Of a stretch of DNA of 64,000 nt, positions 12,301 through 24,516 are shown piece after piece. How positions within the stretch are numbered: position 1 is the stretch's first letter; each line of letters opens with the position of its first letter. The translations under genes and the position numbers were made by a program. Source of the stretch: Deinandra increscens subsp. villosa (Eukaryota; Streptophyta; Magnoliopsida; Asterales; Asteraceae); the NCBI GenBank assembly GCA_039602395.1, contig JBCNJP010000025.1:101360124-101424123 (forward strand), read 5' to 3'. The notes beneath the pieces were generated by a model, which saw nothing but the letters and a program-made list of their open reading frames with translations, was not told the origin of the DNA and did no database searches.

Positions 12301-13636
12301 GCAAAGAGTGGGGCTAGATTGTGATGAAACTTTCAGTCCAGTCGTTAAACCTGTTACTATTCGGACTGTACTTAGCCTTGCTCTTTCTAGATCATGGCCC
12401 ATACATCAACTTGATGTCAAAAACGCATTTTTGAACGGGGACCTTCGCGAGACTGTTTATATGCACCAACCCCCTGGTTTTAAAGATGCTACTAACCCTT
12501 CTCATGTGTGCAGGCTTCGCAGGTCTTTATATGGGTTGAAACAAGCCCCACGTGCTTGGTATCACCGTTTTGCTACATTTATCTTATCACGTGGTTTCAA
12601 AAGTGCCGCAAGCGACGCTTCACTTTTTGTGTACAGGAATGGCAATCGGATTGCTTACTTGTTGCTTTACGTTGATGACATTATACTCACAGCATCCGAC
12701 AACGAACTCCTTAAGCAGATCATTGTCTCCCTTTCTCGAGAGTTCGCCATGACTGATTTGGGCCGCCTACACCATTTCTTGGGCGTTCAGGTAACCCATC
12801 ATTCCGAGGGACTATTTTTGTCGCAGGAACACTATGTCAACGACATTCTGGCCCGAGCTAACATGCAGGATTGTAAGCCTTCGGCCACCCCGTGCGACAC
12901 CGACTCCAAGTTGAGCGCCACAGCCGGTTCCCTCTTGCCCGATGGCACTCTGTACCGAAGCCTTGCAGGTGCCCTCCAGTATTTGACATTTACTAGACCG
13001 GATATTGCTTACGCTGTTCAACAGGTCTGCCTATTTATGCATGCCCCCCGTGAGCCACATTTTCAGTTTCTGAAACGCATTCTGCGTTACTTACGTGGCA
13101 CGGCATCTCATGGGCTTTGGCTTACACCTTCTCAGTCAGTTAAACTCACTGCTTATTCTGATGCTGACTGAGGCGGTTGCCCGGATTCGCGACGTTCAAC
13201 ATCGGGATACTGTGTTTTTCTTGGAGATAACCTGGTCTCTTGGTCTTCTAAACGCCAACCAACGGTATCCCGTTCTAGTGCCGAAGCCGAATACCGCGGG
13301 GTTGCAAACACTACCGCCGAGGTCACATGGTTGCGTAACTTGCTACTAGAGCTACATGTTCCCATTCGCGATGGTAGCATTATTTTCTGTGACAATGTTT
13401 CGGCTGTATATCTTTCCGGCAATCCGGTCCAACATCAGCGTACTAAGCATGTCGAGATTGACATACATTTCGTTCGCGATAAAGTTCGTCTTGGGGCTAT
13501 TCGAGTACTTCACATTCCTGCGGACTATCAGTATGCTGACATATTCACCAAAGGTCTACCTAGAGCGTTATTTCAAAGGTTCAAAGACAGTCTCCACATT
13601 CTCCCGAAGCTTCAACTGCGGGGGCGTATTAGTTGA
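9326..13636 (+). pseudogene. Copia gag-pol polyprotein with one in-frame stop
   Basis: Encodes the polyprotein that packages, copies and integrates the element. The frame is open from ATG 9326 to a TGA at 13169-13171, then continues in the same frame to the natural stop ending at 13636. The only visible break is this nonsense codon, in place of the Trp usual after SDAD at the start of RNase H. Visible domains: Gag (about residues 60-210) followed by a Pro/Ser/Gln-rich tract with no CCHC knuckle; protease DSG at Asp377; GAG-pre-integrase zinc site (His504, Cys535, Cys538); integrase triad Asp565, Asp627, Glu663 (DD35E); reverse transcriptase with Asp1030 and YVDD at 1115-1118. The truncated product lacks RNase H, so this copy is probably not autonomous unless the stop is read through. 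Confidence 0.93.
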
Positions 13637-13771
13637 TATTATTTGTATAGTTTATTTTGTATTTATTTGATTGTATCCTATCCTTATTTAGCTCTAGGTT
13701 AGTTAGGAAACCTTGTATTATATATTGTAATCATTTTGGTGAATGCAATCAATCAATTCCATAGAATTATA
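13627..13771 (+). repeat. 3' LTR of the Copia element
   Basis: 145 bp, with one difference from the 5' LTR. It begins directly after the GCGGGGGCG polypurine-like tract and is followed by the GTAAG target duplication. Contains the element's probable transcript termination signals, though none was individually identified. Confidence 0.93.
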
Positions 13772-13776
13772 GTAAG

Positions 13777-14389
13777 TAGTTGGGACTGTCAAGAATAATT
13801 TATTCAGTTTGGATTATTCTCGTCCAACAGTGAATAGTTTGATTATTTAAATTCAATTTTCTTTTACAATTTAGATTATTAAAATCAGAATCTAGTATTA
13901 AATTTTGGGTAATTATAAAGAAACACAAGATTTTGTTAAATTCACAACATCCTTACGATCGTTTGTATGCAAATGATTATTTGCAGCTAAACCGGATGAC
14001 GTGTCGCGACGACGAAGTCATGAAACCTTAAAATTCAGAGGCCCTCCCATTTTTACAACCGTTTGATATCAAACCATCGTGAAGATATTGTTTATTTAAC
14101 CGAACCTTAAATTTTATATTTGGATAAACGAAAACCTAAACCGCCAAATCGGACCATTTATCGTGCCGGCGGATCAACCGACCCGACGGGCTCAATCTGG
14201 TTTATCAAAACGCCCGTTAAACGCCATCACCTGCTTCCACTTCCAGTCGATTGAAATCCTTCTTCTCCGGCCGCCGCCCAGTCGACGATTTGCTCTTTGC
14301 CTGAGTCTAATCTTCATTTTTTCAGGAGCTATTCAACTACCCACCGCCACAAAGATCCAAAACCCTACGTTCTAATCTAATCGACCAGT
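13777..14389 (+). promoter_or_regulatory. Upstream region and 5' leader of the RNF113A-like gene
   Basis: The 613 bp between the Copia target duplication and the start codon holds the promoter and leader of the zinc-finger gene. The last ~250 bp are markedly more GC-rich and pyrimidine-rich than the rest, as expected for a leader. No clear TATA box was found. The nearby Copia insertion could affect expression, which is inference. Confidence 0.4.
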
Positions 14390-16149
14390 ATGTCTGAAAA
14401 TTCGGAAGAACAGCCACAAAAAACCGAACAAGGTACGCCGTCTATCTAATTATGTATATGAAACCGGTTATGGCATCTTGAAATCTGATCGTTTATCAAT
14501 AGGGATTGTAAATCTATACCTGTTCACAGTTTTCCCTATTTTACGCAGTGTGCAACTTTTTTCGAAAACCCTCGAAGAACAAAAACATCAGAAAAAGAGC
14601 TCACGATGAAGAAGATGAGAAAACTGAAGAACAAGAGGAGCCTTCAATCATAATCAACAAGAAGAAGCCGATTGCACCTGACAATAAGTTACACTTTGCT
14701 ACCGGATCATCAAAACGATCCGCATCGGAACAAAATCCAGATGCAGATACAAAAGGTTCGATATTCCAGTTTGATTCTTCAAAGGAAATTCAGGTGCAGA
14801 ATGACAGCAGGGCAACTGCAACCCTAGAAACAGAGACAGATTTTACAAACGATGCGAGGGCAATTAGGGAAAGAGTACTTAAGCGAGCAGACGAGGCTTT
14901 GAAAGGGAAGGGTAATGCTGCTAGTAATGAGAAGTTGTATAAAGGTATCCATGGGTACACTGATTATAAAGCTGGTTTTAGGAGAGAGCAAACTGTTGCT
15001 AGTGAGAAAGCAGGTGGTTCGCATGGGCCGTTGAGGGCTTCTGCTCATATTAGGGTTTCGGCGAGGTTTGATTACCAGCCGGACATTTGTAAGGATTATA
15101 AGGAGACGGGGTATTGTGGGTATGGCGATTCGTGTAAGTTTATGCATGATCGTGGGGATTATAAGTCGGGATGGCAGATGGAGAGAGAGTGGGATGAAGC
15201 TGAGAAGGCAAGAAAGAGGAAACTTGCGTTGAAAGGAGACGATGATGATGAAGATGAGGAGGACGATGAAGTTGAGGACGACGAGGATGGACTTCCATTT
15301 GCGTGTTTTATCTGCAGGCAGCCGTTTGTTGACCCTGTTATGACCAAGTGCAAGCATTATTTCTGCGAACATTGTGCTTTAAAGGTTCGATATTCCATGC
15401 CCTCTGTTTTACATTAATGGTGCACTTTTATTTGTGGAATTTTAAACTTTTGAAATTCGGATTCCTATAGGCTATACGTGGCATGAGAAAAAATCTTTAG
15501 GAATGCATGATGAAATCACCATAGATAACTGATTATACAAGACACAATGTGAAATAGATGTAGGATAACTTGAATGCTATTTATGTTGAATAGAGAAATT
15601 ATGTTTCACATTTGGACATAGTAATTGATGTATCAAATGAATCAGTTTTCATTTTGAAGTATACATTATTAACTGTTTGTCTGCTTTGCAACTTCTTTGG
15701 CCAGGCTTGCATCTTTGGCTCATGCCTGGCCTCCAAAACACCCGTGTGACTAGATTACATACGTTAAATAACAACCCTGAACTGGCCCAAGTACTGGCCA
15801 GGCGGCTTTAGATTTTGTTTAACTAGATCTTTGAATACCTCTCGTTGTAAATTAAGTCTTGTCTTTTCTAATATCTTAATCCTTGCCCTCTTTTGGCATT
15901 GTATTATGAAGGAACTCAACTATAATCACCTTGATTTCTGTTGCTTTTAAACACATAATCTCTTTGTCCGCTTCATGTTTTAACTGTTTAAACACATATG
16001 TTTGTCTGTTACCAAGTATTTTTTTGGGAACTTCTGATGTGCAGCATCATGCGAAGAAGAAAAAATGTTACGTGTGCAACCAACCTACACTTGGGATATT
16101 CAACACTGCTCATGAAATACGAAAGAGGATGGCTGCTGAGGGAAAATAG
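14390..16149 (+). CDS. RNF113A: CCCH and RING zinc-finger protein, RNF113A/Cwc24 family
   Basis: Three exons, join(14390..14432, 14549..15384, 16045..16149), encode 327 aa with GT-AG introns and intact phase. After a charged, Lys/Glu-rich N-terminal half comes a CCCH finger (Cys195, Cys204, Cys210, His214; C-x8-C-x5-C-x3-H), an acidic Asp/Glu linker, and a C3HC4 RING finger (Cys267 to Cys304) split by the second intron. This order and length match plant 'zinc finger CCCH domain-containing protein 1', human RNF113A and yeast Cwc24, an ATP-dependent-spliceosome factor acting around the first catalytic step in the nucleus; RNF113A also has ubiquitin-ligase activity. Exon 2 has no ATG at its 5' end, so the short first exon supplies the start. 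The family assignment is confident. Confidence 0.93.
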
Positions 16150-17394
16150 TCGACATGTAACTTTCAACCCTTCTTAGTTTTGTTTGTTGATACATATTAT
16201 GTACTTTGCTACTAATGATGCAATTTTAAGATTGCTTTTGAAGTTAGTTTTTACTTATGTGTTGTAGTTTCACTTTTGGGCTGTTCTCTATACTAAATTT
16301 TCACTACACATCTAGGCGGGTGGATTTTGTCTATATTGTTAGGAGTGTTAAGTCAGGGGTGAGCATAGAAACTGATTAACTGAACAAACCAAATCGAAAA
16401 ATCCAAAGAACACAAATAACTGATGGTTCAGTTTTAAACTTCTTGATAACCAATTTTTTCAGTTTGGTTTTGGTTACAAACATTAACAAAACAAAATTAA
16501 TGGAAGAGATCACTGTTTTGAAGTAAAGAAACTGAGCTGAACTAAACCATCAAATAAGCCAACTTAGGTGAGCCGAATATTGTTTCTTTGTAAGATTTGT
16601 GACAACCAAGGGAAGGCAATCTGTTGAAATGTTTTATTTCTGTGTAAGTCCAAGAGCTTAGGCCCAAACATGTGTTAAAATCCTTTTCTTTTCAATGCTC
16701 AGTCTGTATTAAGTATGGCTCATTTAAGACGAGCCCACAAATGAAGCTTAGTGATCACTCAGTTAACCGAACCATTTAAGTATCTGCCAAGCTGCGATAT
16801 TTTGCTAGAGTGAATGATTATTATTACATATAACATGGTTCTGATTGTTTGTAGCCATTAGAAGGTGACAACGAATTTAAAATTGTTTCTTGATTGATCC
16901 TGACATTTTTTTTGGTTAAAGATAGTACACGTAGGGTTTTCATTTTTAATGAGTTTATTAACCTCTTAAACAAGCTTATTAACTATAGTACCTGTGGTTT
17001 CACAGTAAACAAACCATTGTACTTGCTAAAACCTCAAATAAAGGAAAGTTAAGTATTTTAGTGATTGATTCTAACATCAGTATTGTAGGATCTGTATGTA
17101 TGCTGTAGAAATAGGGTAGCCTACGCCTTCCTATTGGAGCCTTAATCATAATTGAACCTGTAGTCTTCTTAATTACACCATCGGACTACAACAAAATTCA
17201 CATGATATGATTATACATCATTAGCAGGGCACCTCAGAGATTGGAATAATATATGAACAAACTAATTACTATAACCACACAATTTACAATAATGTAATTA
17301 GGTGAACAAATTTGAAGCTAAACCTCTTATGAACATCACCCGATTTAGGTTAGTTTTAGCTACCACTCTCGACCGCATAACACATTTCATGCAA
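16150..17394. other. Convergent intergenic region between zinc-finger and lipase genes
   Basis: Holds the 3' ends of two convergent genes. A stretch around 16340-16570 is rich in AACCAA/TTGGTT motifs and begins near AGGGGTGAGCATAGAAACTG, resembling a decayed small transposon. Nothing else is recognisable. Confidence 0.4.
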
Positions 17395-20300
17395 TCATGC
17401 CACCTCTGTAGTAACCAGCCTCTTTTGATCTGACACAGTCAAGTTTTTTTCTTTGACTTTTGTTTCTTGACTCCAATAATGTGGAGATTGTGAAGTCAAT
17501 AATGGCCACAACAAGCTCCTCTGTTCTTTAGGTCTCCTTATGATCTTCTTTGTGTGCTGTCTTATGATCCCGTTTATAGCCTTTAGGTAGTTGCTCGAGT
17601 CATGGTCTCTAAGGATTGTGCCATCAGAACCGTAGGCTGTTGGATATTGTAGGGTTTCTATTGGATGTGGGGAATTTAAGAAGGCCCGGATAGCAGTTTT
17701 GGTTAGACGACATTGTGTATTCTCCATAGCATATAAAGCACTTGCAGGAGGGAGTAAAGGATGATGTGGTGATGACTTTTCGTCAGGTTGGAGGATGAAC
17801 ATTTTGCCCAATGGCGTATATAGAAAACCCTGCATATGTGAAGGACTATCTAAATTAAAACCTTTTCAAAGCTCGAGTCTTTTTATGAGTACAAATAAAG
17901 TATGCTACCCTTCTACCTGATAGACAAATTACAACAGAGTTTGCTATTTTGCTATTTATTTGTCTTTCTAATGTAACTATGATGTAGCATTTAGGGGTGG
18001 CTATTTCTGATACAAAAATCAGGATTCGGGTTGTCACATCTGACCCACTTAATATATGGGCCGTGTTTGCGTTGACATGCTTAATCCGTTTAATTAAACA
18101 GGTGAACCCACCAACCCATTTAATTAATCAGGTTAAATCAGGTTGACTCATCAACCTGTTTAACCCATCTATCAGAACCCACTAACATATTTAACAAGTT
18201 TACAACCCATTTGACTCGTTTAGATAAATGGTTAAATGAGTCATGTTCGAGTTGCACGATTTTGAATGTGTCCGGTTAGGTTGTTATCTTTGATATGAAT
18301 AAATATATGGGTTGTGTTCTGGCTGGACGATTTAAACCGCCAACCAGACATGACCGACACCCCTAAATTGTAGAGAAATGATAAGGGAGACAAATAGTAT
18401 ACTGTATACTTACATTTTTGTTTAGGCATGAATGAGTGCGAAAGGTACCACACAACCGTTTAAGCAATTGGGCAACATGGTTGGGGTAATTGCATGAAAA
18501 TGCTCTAGGCACGATGTCTCTATGCATCATGACACAGTGAACATGGTTCTCGTCAAGCCCCAACTGATCAAGAATCTTTTGACCATTACAGAACACAAAC
18601 GGTGAACCAAAGGTGACTACTGGTCTTAGAGCCGATGGTTTGACAACCTTCCTGGTCAATAACATCAAGTTCACTAGTAGAGAGAGACTCCCCCCTAAGG
18701 AATGGCCTGTAAATTGAAGCTTTGCTCTTTCACCATATCTGTTCAGATGTTCTAGAATATGGGGCATGAATTGCTCATATATTCCCTTTGCCGCCTCATA
18801 AATTCCCCTATGAACTGGCACACCTGTTCCCTGTAACAGTCCCCTATGGTTAGATTATGTCTTTTGAAGTGAATGTTACCATGAATGTGAGCTGGCAATT
18901 TCAATCCATTTACTTACATATGGTCGAATTGAGCTGAACTAAAAGATTTAATTGAAAAGGAAAGGGGTCAATTGGGTCAAAAGTTTCCCGATAAGTATTC
19001 AATACCATAAAACTTTCTAAATCGTTCTATTAGTAAAAGTTTTAGATAATTATTATACTAATATACTTTTTATAACTATAAATAACTCATCAGTTTTCTG
19101 TATGATCAGTTGGTCAACCCTCGTGACCATCCTAGTCATTTTACTTATTTGAGAAGCATCCTACCTCAAACTTAGTTGGTTCAAAGAAGAGATTTGCCTG
19201 CCATGATTCCACCGAATCCGAACCCTGAAATTTTCAAGGCAAAAACGGTAAGTAATTCATAACTCCAGGATGGGTTCTTCTAATTAACATATCTTAGGAT
19301 ATATTTGGGTACCTGGATGACAAAACACCGAGTGTATATGCTTGAATCATCACAAATAAACCATTCACAAGGCGAGGAATGAAGTGACTGAAGATCCCTT
19401 GCAGCCTCCTGTTTTTCTTTCTCAGGTGCTGCAACTACTGCTGTCATAGTAGAAGCCGCCATATATGCTGCCATTTCCGAATTATAAACTCTTGAAGAAG
19501 AATCTGTTTTGTGTAAGTTGATGTCATCATCTTCCCCGTGGAGTGGTTCAGATTCAAGGTTTATTAGTTCACCTGCTTGCGACTGTACATATGTTGCTGC
19601 AGAGGCTGCTATTTCATATGCAGATGCAGGAGTTATATGCTTTTCGGGTCTCTGGTTGGTTGTTGAACTAGTGACAGGTACACGAATCGAGTCATGTGCA
19701 ACTGATTGGGCTAATACTTTCTTCTCCAATGAAGATGTTACAAATGTTAAGTCATAGTATCTTCTCAAGTCATCCTCCTACAACATTGTCATACATTTTG
19801 ATTTGTTAATACCTTTTCACCTGTTTGAAAATAAAGCAATGGCTTGGAACATACCTCAATCTCCGGGATGACATATGCCATGTTACAAAGGAAAGCCAAC
19901 TGTGAGAAATGCTTTGTGTCGGACCAAGAAACTTGTTTCAACATTCCTGAGAATGTTTCTTGATTAATGACTATATCGTCTTCATCATCACTATAATCTA
20001 CCGCACAACCTTCTCCATTTTCATCTTCGTCACATCCTTTATCTTCTTCCGGTTCACCATCGAGTTCATTCTTTTGTTTTTGAACCCATTGGCTTCTAAT
20101 TTCCATTAGTCTCTCAATCCAACTAGCCCGTTTCTTCTCTTCCTTTTCCATTTCTATATTGCTAAAATCTGTCGGCTCATCTCTTACTTTTGTATCTGTA
20201 TCCATATCGGTGTTTGAGTCATAGTTTGTCTCTCGATCAAATAACAACGCCTTTAGTGAATTTGGGATGATCGAACTTGACAGATTTAAGTTCAAAAATC

Positions 20301-20532
20301 CAGTCGAACGACTGTTTTTCAACTTCGGTTGATTCATTGAGGCCTGAACATGAGTAGCAGTATAACATAAATTGTTTTCGGAATGTGCTCTTTGAATTCG
20401 TGCATATCGCCTTAGATTCTGACTTGAGATTGACCGGTTAAGGATGTTTGCTTTCTTTCCTGCTAACGGGTTTTCGGCTTTTGAGGTGGTTGGTTGGCTG
20501 GAAACGGACATAGTACTGCTGCTGCATGCCAT
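17395..20532 (-). CDS. Class 3 lipase, PLASTID LIPASE (PLIP2/3)-like
   Basis: Five exons, complement(19855..20532, 19313..19777, 19165..19224, 18414..18830, 17395..17829), give 684 aa; all junctions are GT-AG and in phase 0. The N-terminus is Ser/Thr-rich with few acids, consistent with a chloroplast transit peptide. Residues ~140-210 are acidic. The alpha/beta-hydrolase core spans about 385-560, with nucleophile elbow GHSLGG (Ser445) and probable catalytic Asp506 in MHRDIVPR; the His is expected in the last exon. Length and layout match Arabidopsis PLIP1-3, thylakoid-associated lipases that release acyl groups from plastid glycerolipids (galactolipids and phosphatidylglycerol), PLIP2/3 being linked to ABA-induced oxylipin production. 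That role is inferred from the family. The last intron carries a small transposon. Confidence 0.88.
17993..18364. mobile_element. hAT-like MITE inside lipase intron 4
   Basis: About 370 bp ending in TAGGGGTG and CACCCCTA, a perfect 8-bp terminal inverted repeat, with an interior rich in AACCC/GGGTT and TTTAA motifs. It fills most of the intron at 17830-18413 of the lipase gene. TAGGGGTG-type termini are common in hAT elements; the flanking 8 bp do not match clearly. Confidence 0.55.
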
Positions 20533-21975
20533 CTTTACCAACAATAGAAAGCTTCACTTCCAGATGGCCTGAGATATCGAAAATATGTGGAGAATATATT
20601 TATTGGTTTGTAGTCCTCTGGGATTAGATTAAAACAGTAAAAGCAATTAACATCTTATAAAGACAGTAAAGATGACATGGGACCTAGGTATCAACGACAA
20701 TGTGAGTCCATTCTAGAATCTAGATTATACCAAAAGTAACATGTATTCTGAGGGATGACCGGTTTTTTAATTAGCATTGATGCTAAAATAGTTACAATAT
20801 TGATATAAACACGACACGGTATCTTATTCAAGTCCTTCGATATGGAATTTTGTTTTTTGGGACCTTTTGCACACGTCATTACAAACTTTGACTAGGTTAT
20901 GTTGGCTGCTAAAAATTTATCTTTTAAAGCCACTAACTTAGGTCTCTAAACCTACTCCTAAATATACAGTTACATCAATGTTTATTATTATAAGACTAGA
21001 ATCCTTATCCACATAAGAAGAAACACATTTTTACAAGATACGTTGATACCGCCATATAAACCCTTTGGTACCACTAGAAACTTATACTCAGGTATGGCGT
21101 ACCTAGCATATCATATCGAGGGGTGAGGAGAAATTGCTAAGTCAGATAACAATGATCCATGGGAAGTAAGGGTGCAATCGTGGAAAAAGGTGGTTCCTAA
21201 CAACACAATCAAGCTTCTAAATGTATGGGGAGACACACATATTTGGTTTTATATTTATAGGTTAATACACAACAAATAATGATACCAAGGTGTTTGACAC
21301 AGCTTGAGGGTTCAAGTTTCATTAAAAAAACAAAGTACTATAATATATTGCATAAGTTACTACTTCTAGGTTAAGGTAGTAAACCTTTAAATTGAACTGA
21401 GTGGAAAAGTTTATTATCCCAATTGAGTAAATTAATAGTCTTTATTACATTATGCATTTTGTACTTAATTGTACCGTGACAAAGCAAAACCAGAATACCG
21501 ATCAAACAGAGTACTAGTAGATAAAGATTTGTCCTGTAATTGTCCTCTGGAGTTGATATCAATGTGTTATGTGGGAGTACGGTTCACGGTCTATCCTAAG
21601 GCCTCTTTGCTTGAAGCATCAATCTCTTCCAAAATAACAGGACACTTTAAAACATAATATATGATAAAAACGAGCAATTATCAACGACAGCGATCAAACC
21701 TGAGTGAACTCCTATAGGATATTTCGACTTTTCTCGCAGCAGACCCGTACATTTGAATAGTCCATAAAAGGTCTAAATCCTGCAAAACTCTAACTATAAC
21801 ATGCCAATATGATGCTTGTTCCCTAGGAGAGGCGGACACCTAAACTTGTCTCATCCTAAGACTATCACCACTTCACCAGCAAGAGAGGAGGGGCATCCTT
21901 CTATCTCTAAACGATAAAAAGGAGTATATTCATAGATCTATTGAACTCGTAACAAGACCCACTAGTTCTTGTTAA
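20533..21975. other. Lipase leader/promoter and intergenic DNA
   Basis: The bases just above 20532 are the 5' leader and promoter of the minus-strand lipase gene. Beyond about 20700 the DNA is AT-rich with no gene, tRNA or clear repeat. Confidence 0.35.
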
Positions 21976-22291
21976 GGGTAATTGTAATGGTTCGGGAGAG
22001 GGGGGTTTCCCCGAGCTCGGGACCCTCGGGAAGCACGGGAACACCAGGAAATGTTGCTCGGGAACGGGACGCGGGATGATCCCGCGGGAGCCAGGTACCG
22101 CGCGGGAGAGGGAGCTTGGCAAGGTGGTCCCCACCTACTTTACATGTATTTTAATTGATTTTGGGGGTTTGGGAAGCTTGGGGAACTTGGGGTGGGTATT
22201 ACAATCAAAATGTGTGGGAATGGGAAAAAATGAGGTGACACCAAATTTAGCTTGGGATCATGGGATTGTGGGATGACCATTACAATTACCC
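21976..22291. mobile_element. PIF/Harbinger-like MITE, GC-rich
   Basis: 316 bp with a perfect 15-bp terminal inverted repeat, GGGTAATTGTAATGG / CCATTACAATTACCC, flanked on both sides by TAA (21973-21975 and 22292-22294). A 3-bp TAA/TTA duplication and GG.. termini are typical of PIF/Harbinger (Tourist) MITEs. The interior is strikingly GC- and CpG-rich for this region (CGGGAACGGGACGCGGGATG). A related element lies at 59192-59527. Confidence 0.78.
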
Positions 22292-22640
22292 TAAGAAAAA
22301 GAAATGTTATTATTATATATGAAAACGTTGTGCAATACGGCACTTCAAGGAGATTTAATGGTTAATGTGTTTCGATAAATAGTGTTAAACCTGTGTGCGC
22401 GTTGTAACATGCCAAATTGTGAAAAAACTAATGTTTTTGAAACTTAATAAAATAGAACAAAAGATTTTAGTAAACCCATCCGAGACGTCACTGATAAAAA
22501 ATTGACATCGACTATGTATAGAGCATCAATGAGATGTATATAAGTGGTTAGATGACATGTGTCTTATCCTTTTTTAATTTTTTTTTTAATGAAACTTACA
22601 CTGAAATGTAAAAAAAAATAAATAAGCACATCATAATTAT

Positions 22641-23187
22641 ATGGAAAAATTGCATGAAATAATCCTAACTTTTCCCCGTTCGCAAATAATAATCCCACCT
22701 TCCGAAATTGCAAGGAGCAGTCCCAACCTGTTAATATTTTGCACCTAACAGACCCTCCGTTAAAAAAAATTAACGGCGTCAAAAATTGATGACATGGAAG
22801 CTGATGTCAAACATAACGAATTTGTCCAAAATTGAGCTCGGTTTCGACCCAAAAGTGTGTATAATCAAAGCTGGCATCGCACGTGTCACTTGTCTGATTG
22901 TTTCGCGGATTTGATGGTGGCGATGGGGTGGTTGTGGTGGTGGAGTGGTGGTGAGGTGGTGGTGGTGGTGAGGTGATGATGACTGGATATTGAAAAAAAA
23001 AAGAAAAATTAAAAAAATTCCACATCAGCTTCCACGTCATCACTTTTTGACGTCGTTAAATTTTTTTAACGGAGGGTCTGTTAGGTGCAAAATAATAACA
23101 AGTTGGGACTGCTCCTTGCAATTTCGGAAGGTGGGATTATTATTTGTGAACGGGGAAAAGTTGGGATTATTTCATGCAATTTTTTCA
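22641..23187. mobile_element. Long-TIR foldback element (Mutator-like MITE candidate)
   Basis: Two inverted arms of about 160 bp (22641-22805 and 23020-23187) match closely, from AAAATTGCATGAAATAATCC through the TAACGGAGGGTCTGTTAGGTG block to the AGCTGATGTGG region. The centre is a TGG/GTG-rich tract. No transposase frame is present. Long arms suggest a Mutator-like foldback, but no 9-10-bp duplication was found. Confidence 0.7.
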
Positions 23188-24516
23188 ATTTTAAATTATA
23201 TAAAACTTTTTAAATAACTAAATTACCATATGTGTATATATTTTATAAAATTTTATTATCAAGTTATGTATTTAGAGACTAGAATACATATATCTAACTT
23301 TATTTTAAAATAGAACTACCTGTCAATTTAATAATCACACATAATTAGCCTCTACCAACTCATGCATTCTGATTTCCGTGCCAACGAATACTAAAATTAT
23401 TATTCATTAAAATGAGGACATGCAAACAAGTAAACAACAGCCTGCCATATTCTACCTTATTTCATTATATTCACTTTATGTAAAGCAGCATTACACTAGC
23501 ATGAGACAACCGAAACAAAAATAATGAAAACCGTTCAAAATGTAAAAATAGTTCAAAACATTAATTTCACATAAATTCATAGACAAATCTCAGAAAACAT
23601 ACCTGAAACTTGAAGACTAGTCGGTTATCAACTCAAGCGGCTTCGGCACCGAATTGTATTGGATATCCCGTCGGAAATATCTGCAAAAATTACACAGCAA
23701 TTAACAGAAGTATCGATTTCCTAAAAAAAAAAAAATAATAAAAAAAAATACTCGGTGTTATGATCATCTGGATCGATTGATTGATACATCTAAAACATCT
23801 CAATGAATTGTTTGATTCTGTGTTTCTGCGTAAGACTGCCAAAGGGGCAAAGGTCCAATTGATTGTAAACTCTCTCAATCGGAGAGTTAGAAATACGATA
23901 AGGATGATAAAAACTACGAGGATATGATCAATCAGTGTAATCAACCAAATTAACGATCAATTTGGTCCAAATCCTCCACAAATTTACTCGGATTTCAAAT
24001 CATTTTGGTATAACTGATCGACATGAATATGAATTAAATGTGTGATCAGAAAGAGAGAGAAACTTACGCATTTCTGCTGCTGCTACGAAAGCTCCAATCA
24101 GTGGAGAACTCTCGCAGCAGGATTAGGAACGGATGTATATATCTATGATCATGATTTGATCGATCGAAGGCCTTTCTTCCAAATCTGACTGATCGGTTGT
24201 CATGCACACAAGTTTCTCAAACAATTTTTGATAACTGAAACACGCATTCACAACCACTACAAGATGTTTTCTCCTTCAAAAAGCTGTTTTCTCCTTGAAA
24301 GCTTTTTGAAGAAGGCGAGAGGAGAAATTAAATTTCGGGTCACACTCTTTTGGTGATTAGTGAGATCTGGTAGGACTTTCTATATGGTTACCTCAGAAAG
24401 AATCTCCTCACGTGTATTTTCAAGCTGCCACGTAGTCTTACCATTTCAACAATATTCTTTTGACCTTTATACCCCTGCTCAACTCTCAACACATTTTTTT
24501 TTTTTTAAATTTAAGG
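23188..24516. other. Intergenic region with a possible spliced minus-strand transcript
   Basis: Mostly AT-rich. On the minus strand around 24068-23603 two canonical introns can be read: a donor GTAAGT after 24068, an acceptor TGCAG before 23680, and a donor GTATGT after 23603, giving a 78-bp internal exon. No recognisable protein results. A G-box-like CACGTG lies near 24409. This may be a non-coding RNA or a gene remnant. Confidence 0.3.

Larger units (their letters stand above)
9083..13771 (+). mobile_element. Complete Ty1/Copia LTR retrotransposon
   Basis: A full-length element: 5' LTR 9083-9227, primer-binding-site-like TGGTATCATACC at 9228, one gag-pol frame from 9326, a G-rich polypurine tract (about 13618-13626) and 3' LTR 13627-13771. 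It is flanked by a 5-bp target duplication, GTAAG, at 9078-9082 and 13772-13776. Domain order protease, integrase, reverse transcriptase, RNase H identifies Copia. The primer site resembles the initiator-tRNA-Met type. The LTRs are unusually short and lack the standard TG...CA ends. Confidence 0.96.

Noticed and set aside
13095..13670. Separate genes downstream of the Copia stop codon
   Set aside because: The segment from 13172 to 13636 is the in-frame continuation of the polyprotein (RNase H end), and the other frame is a shadow.
22807..23043. Pro/His/Thr-rich minus-strand frame
   Set aside because: Produced by the TGG/GTG-repeat core of a foldback element.
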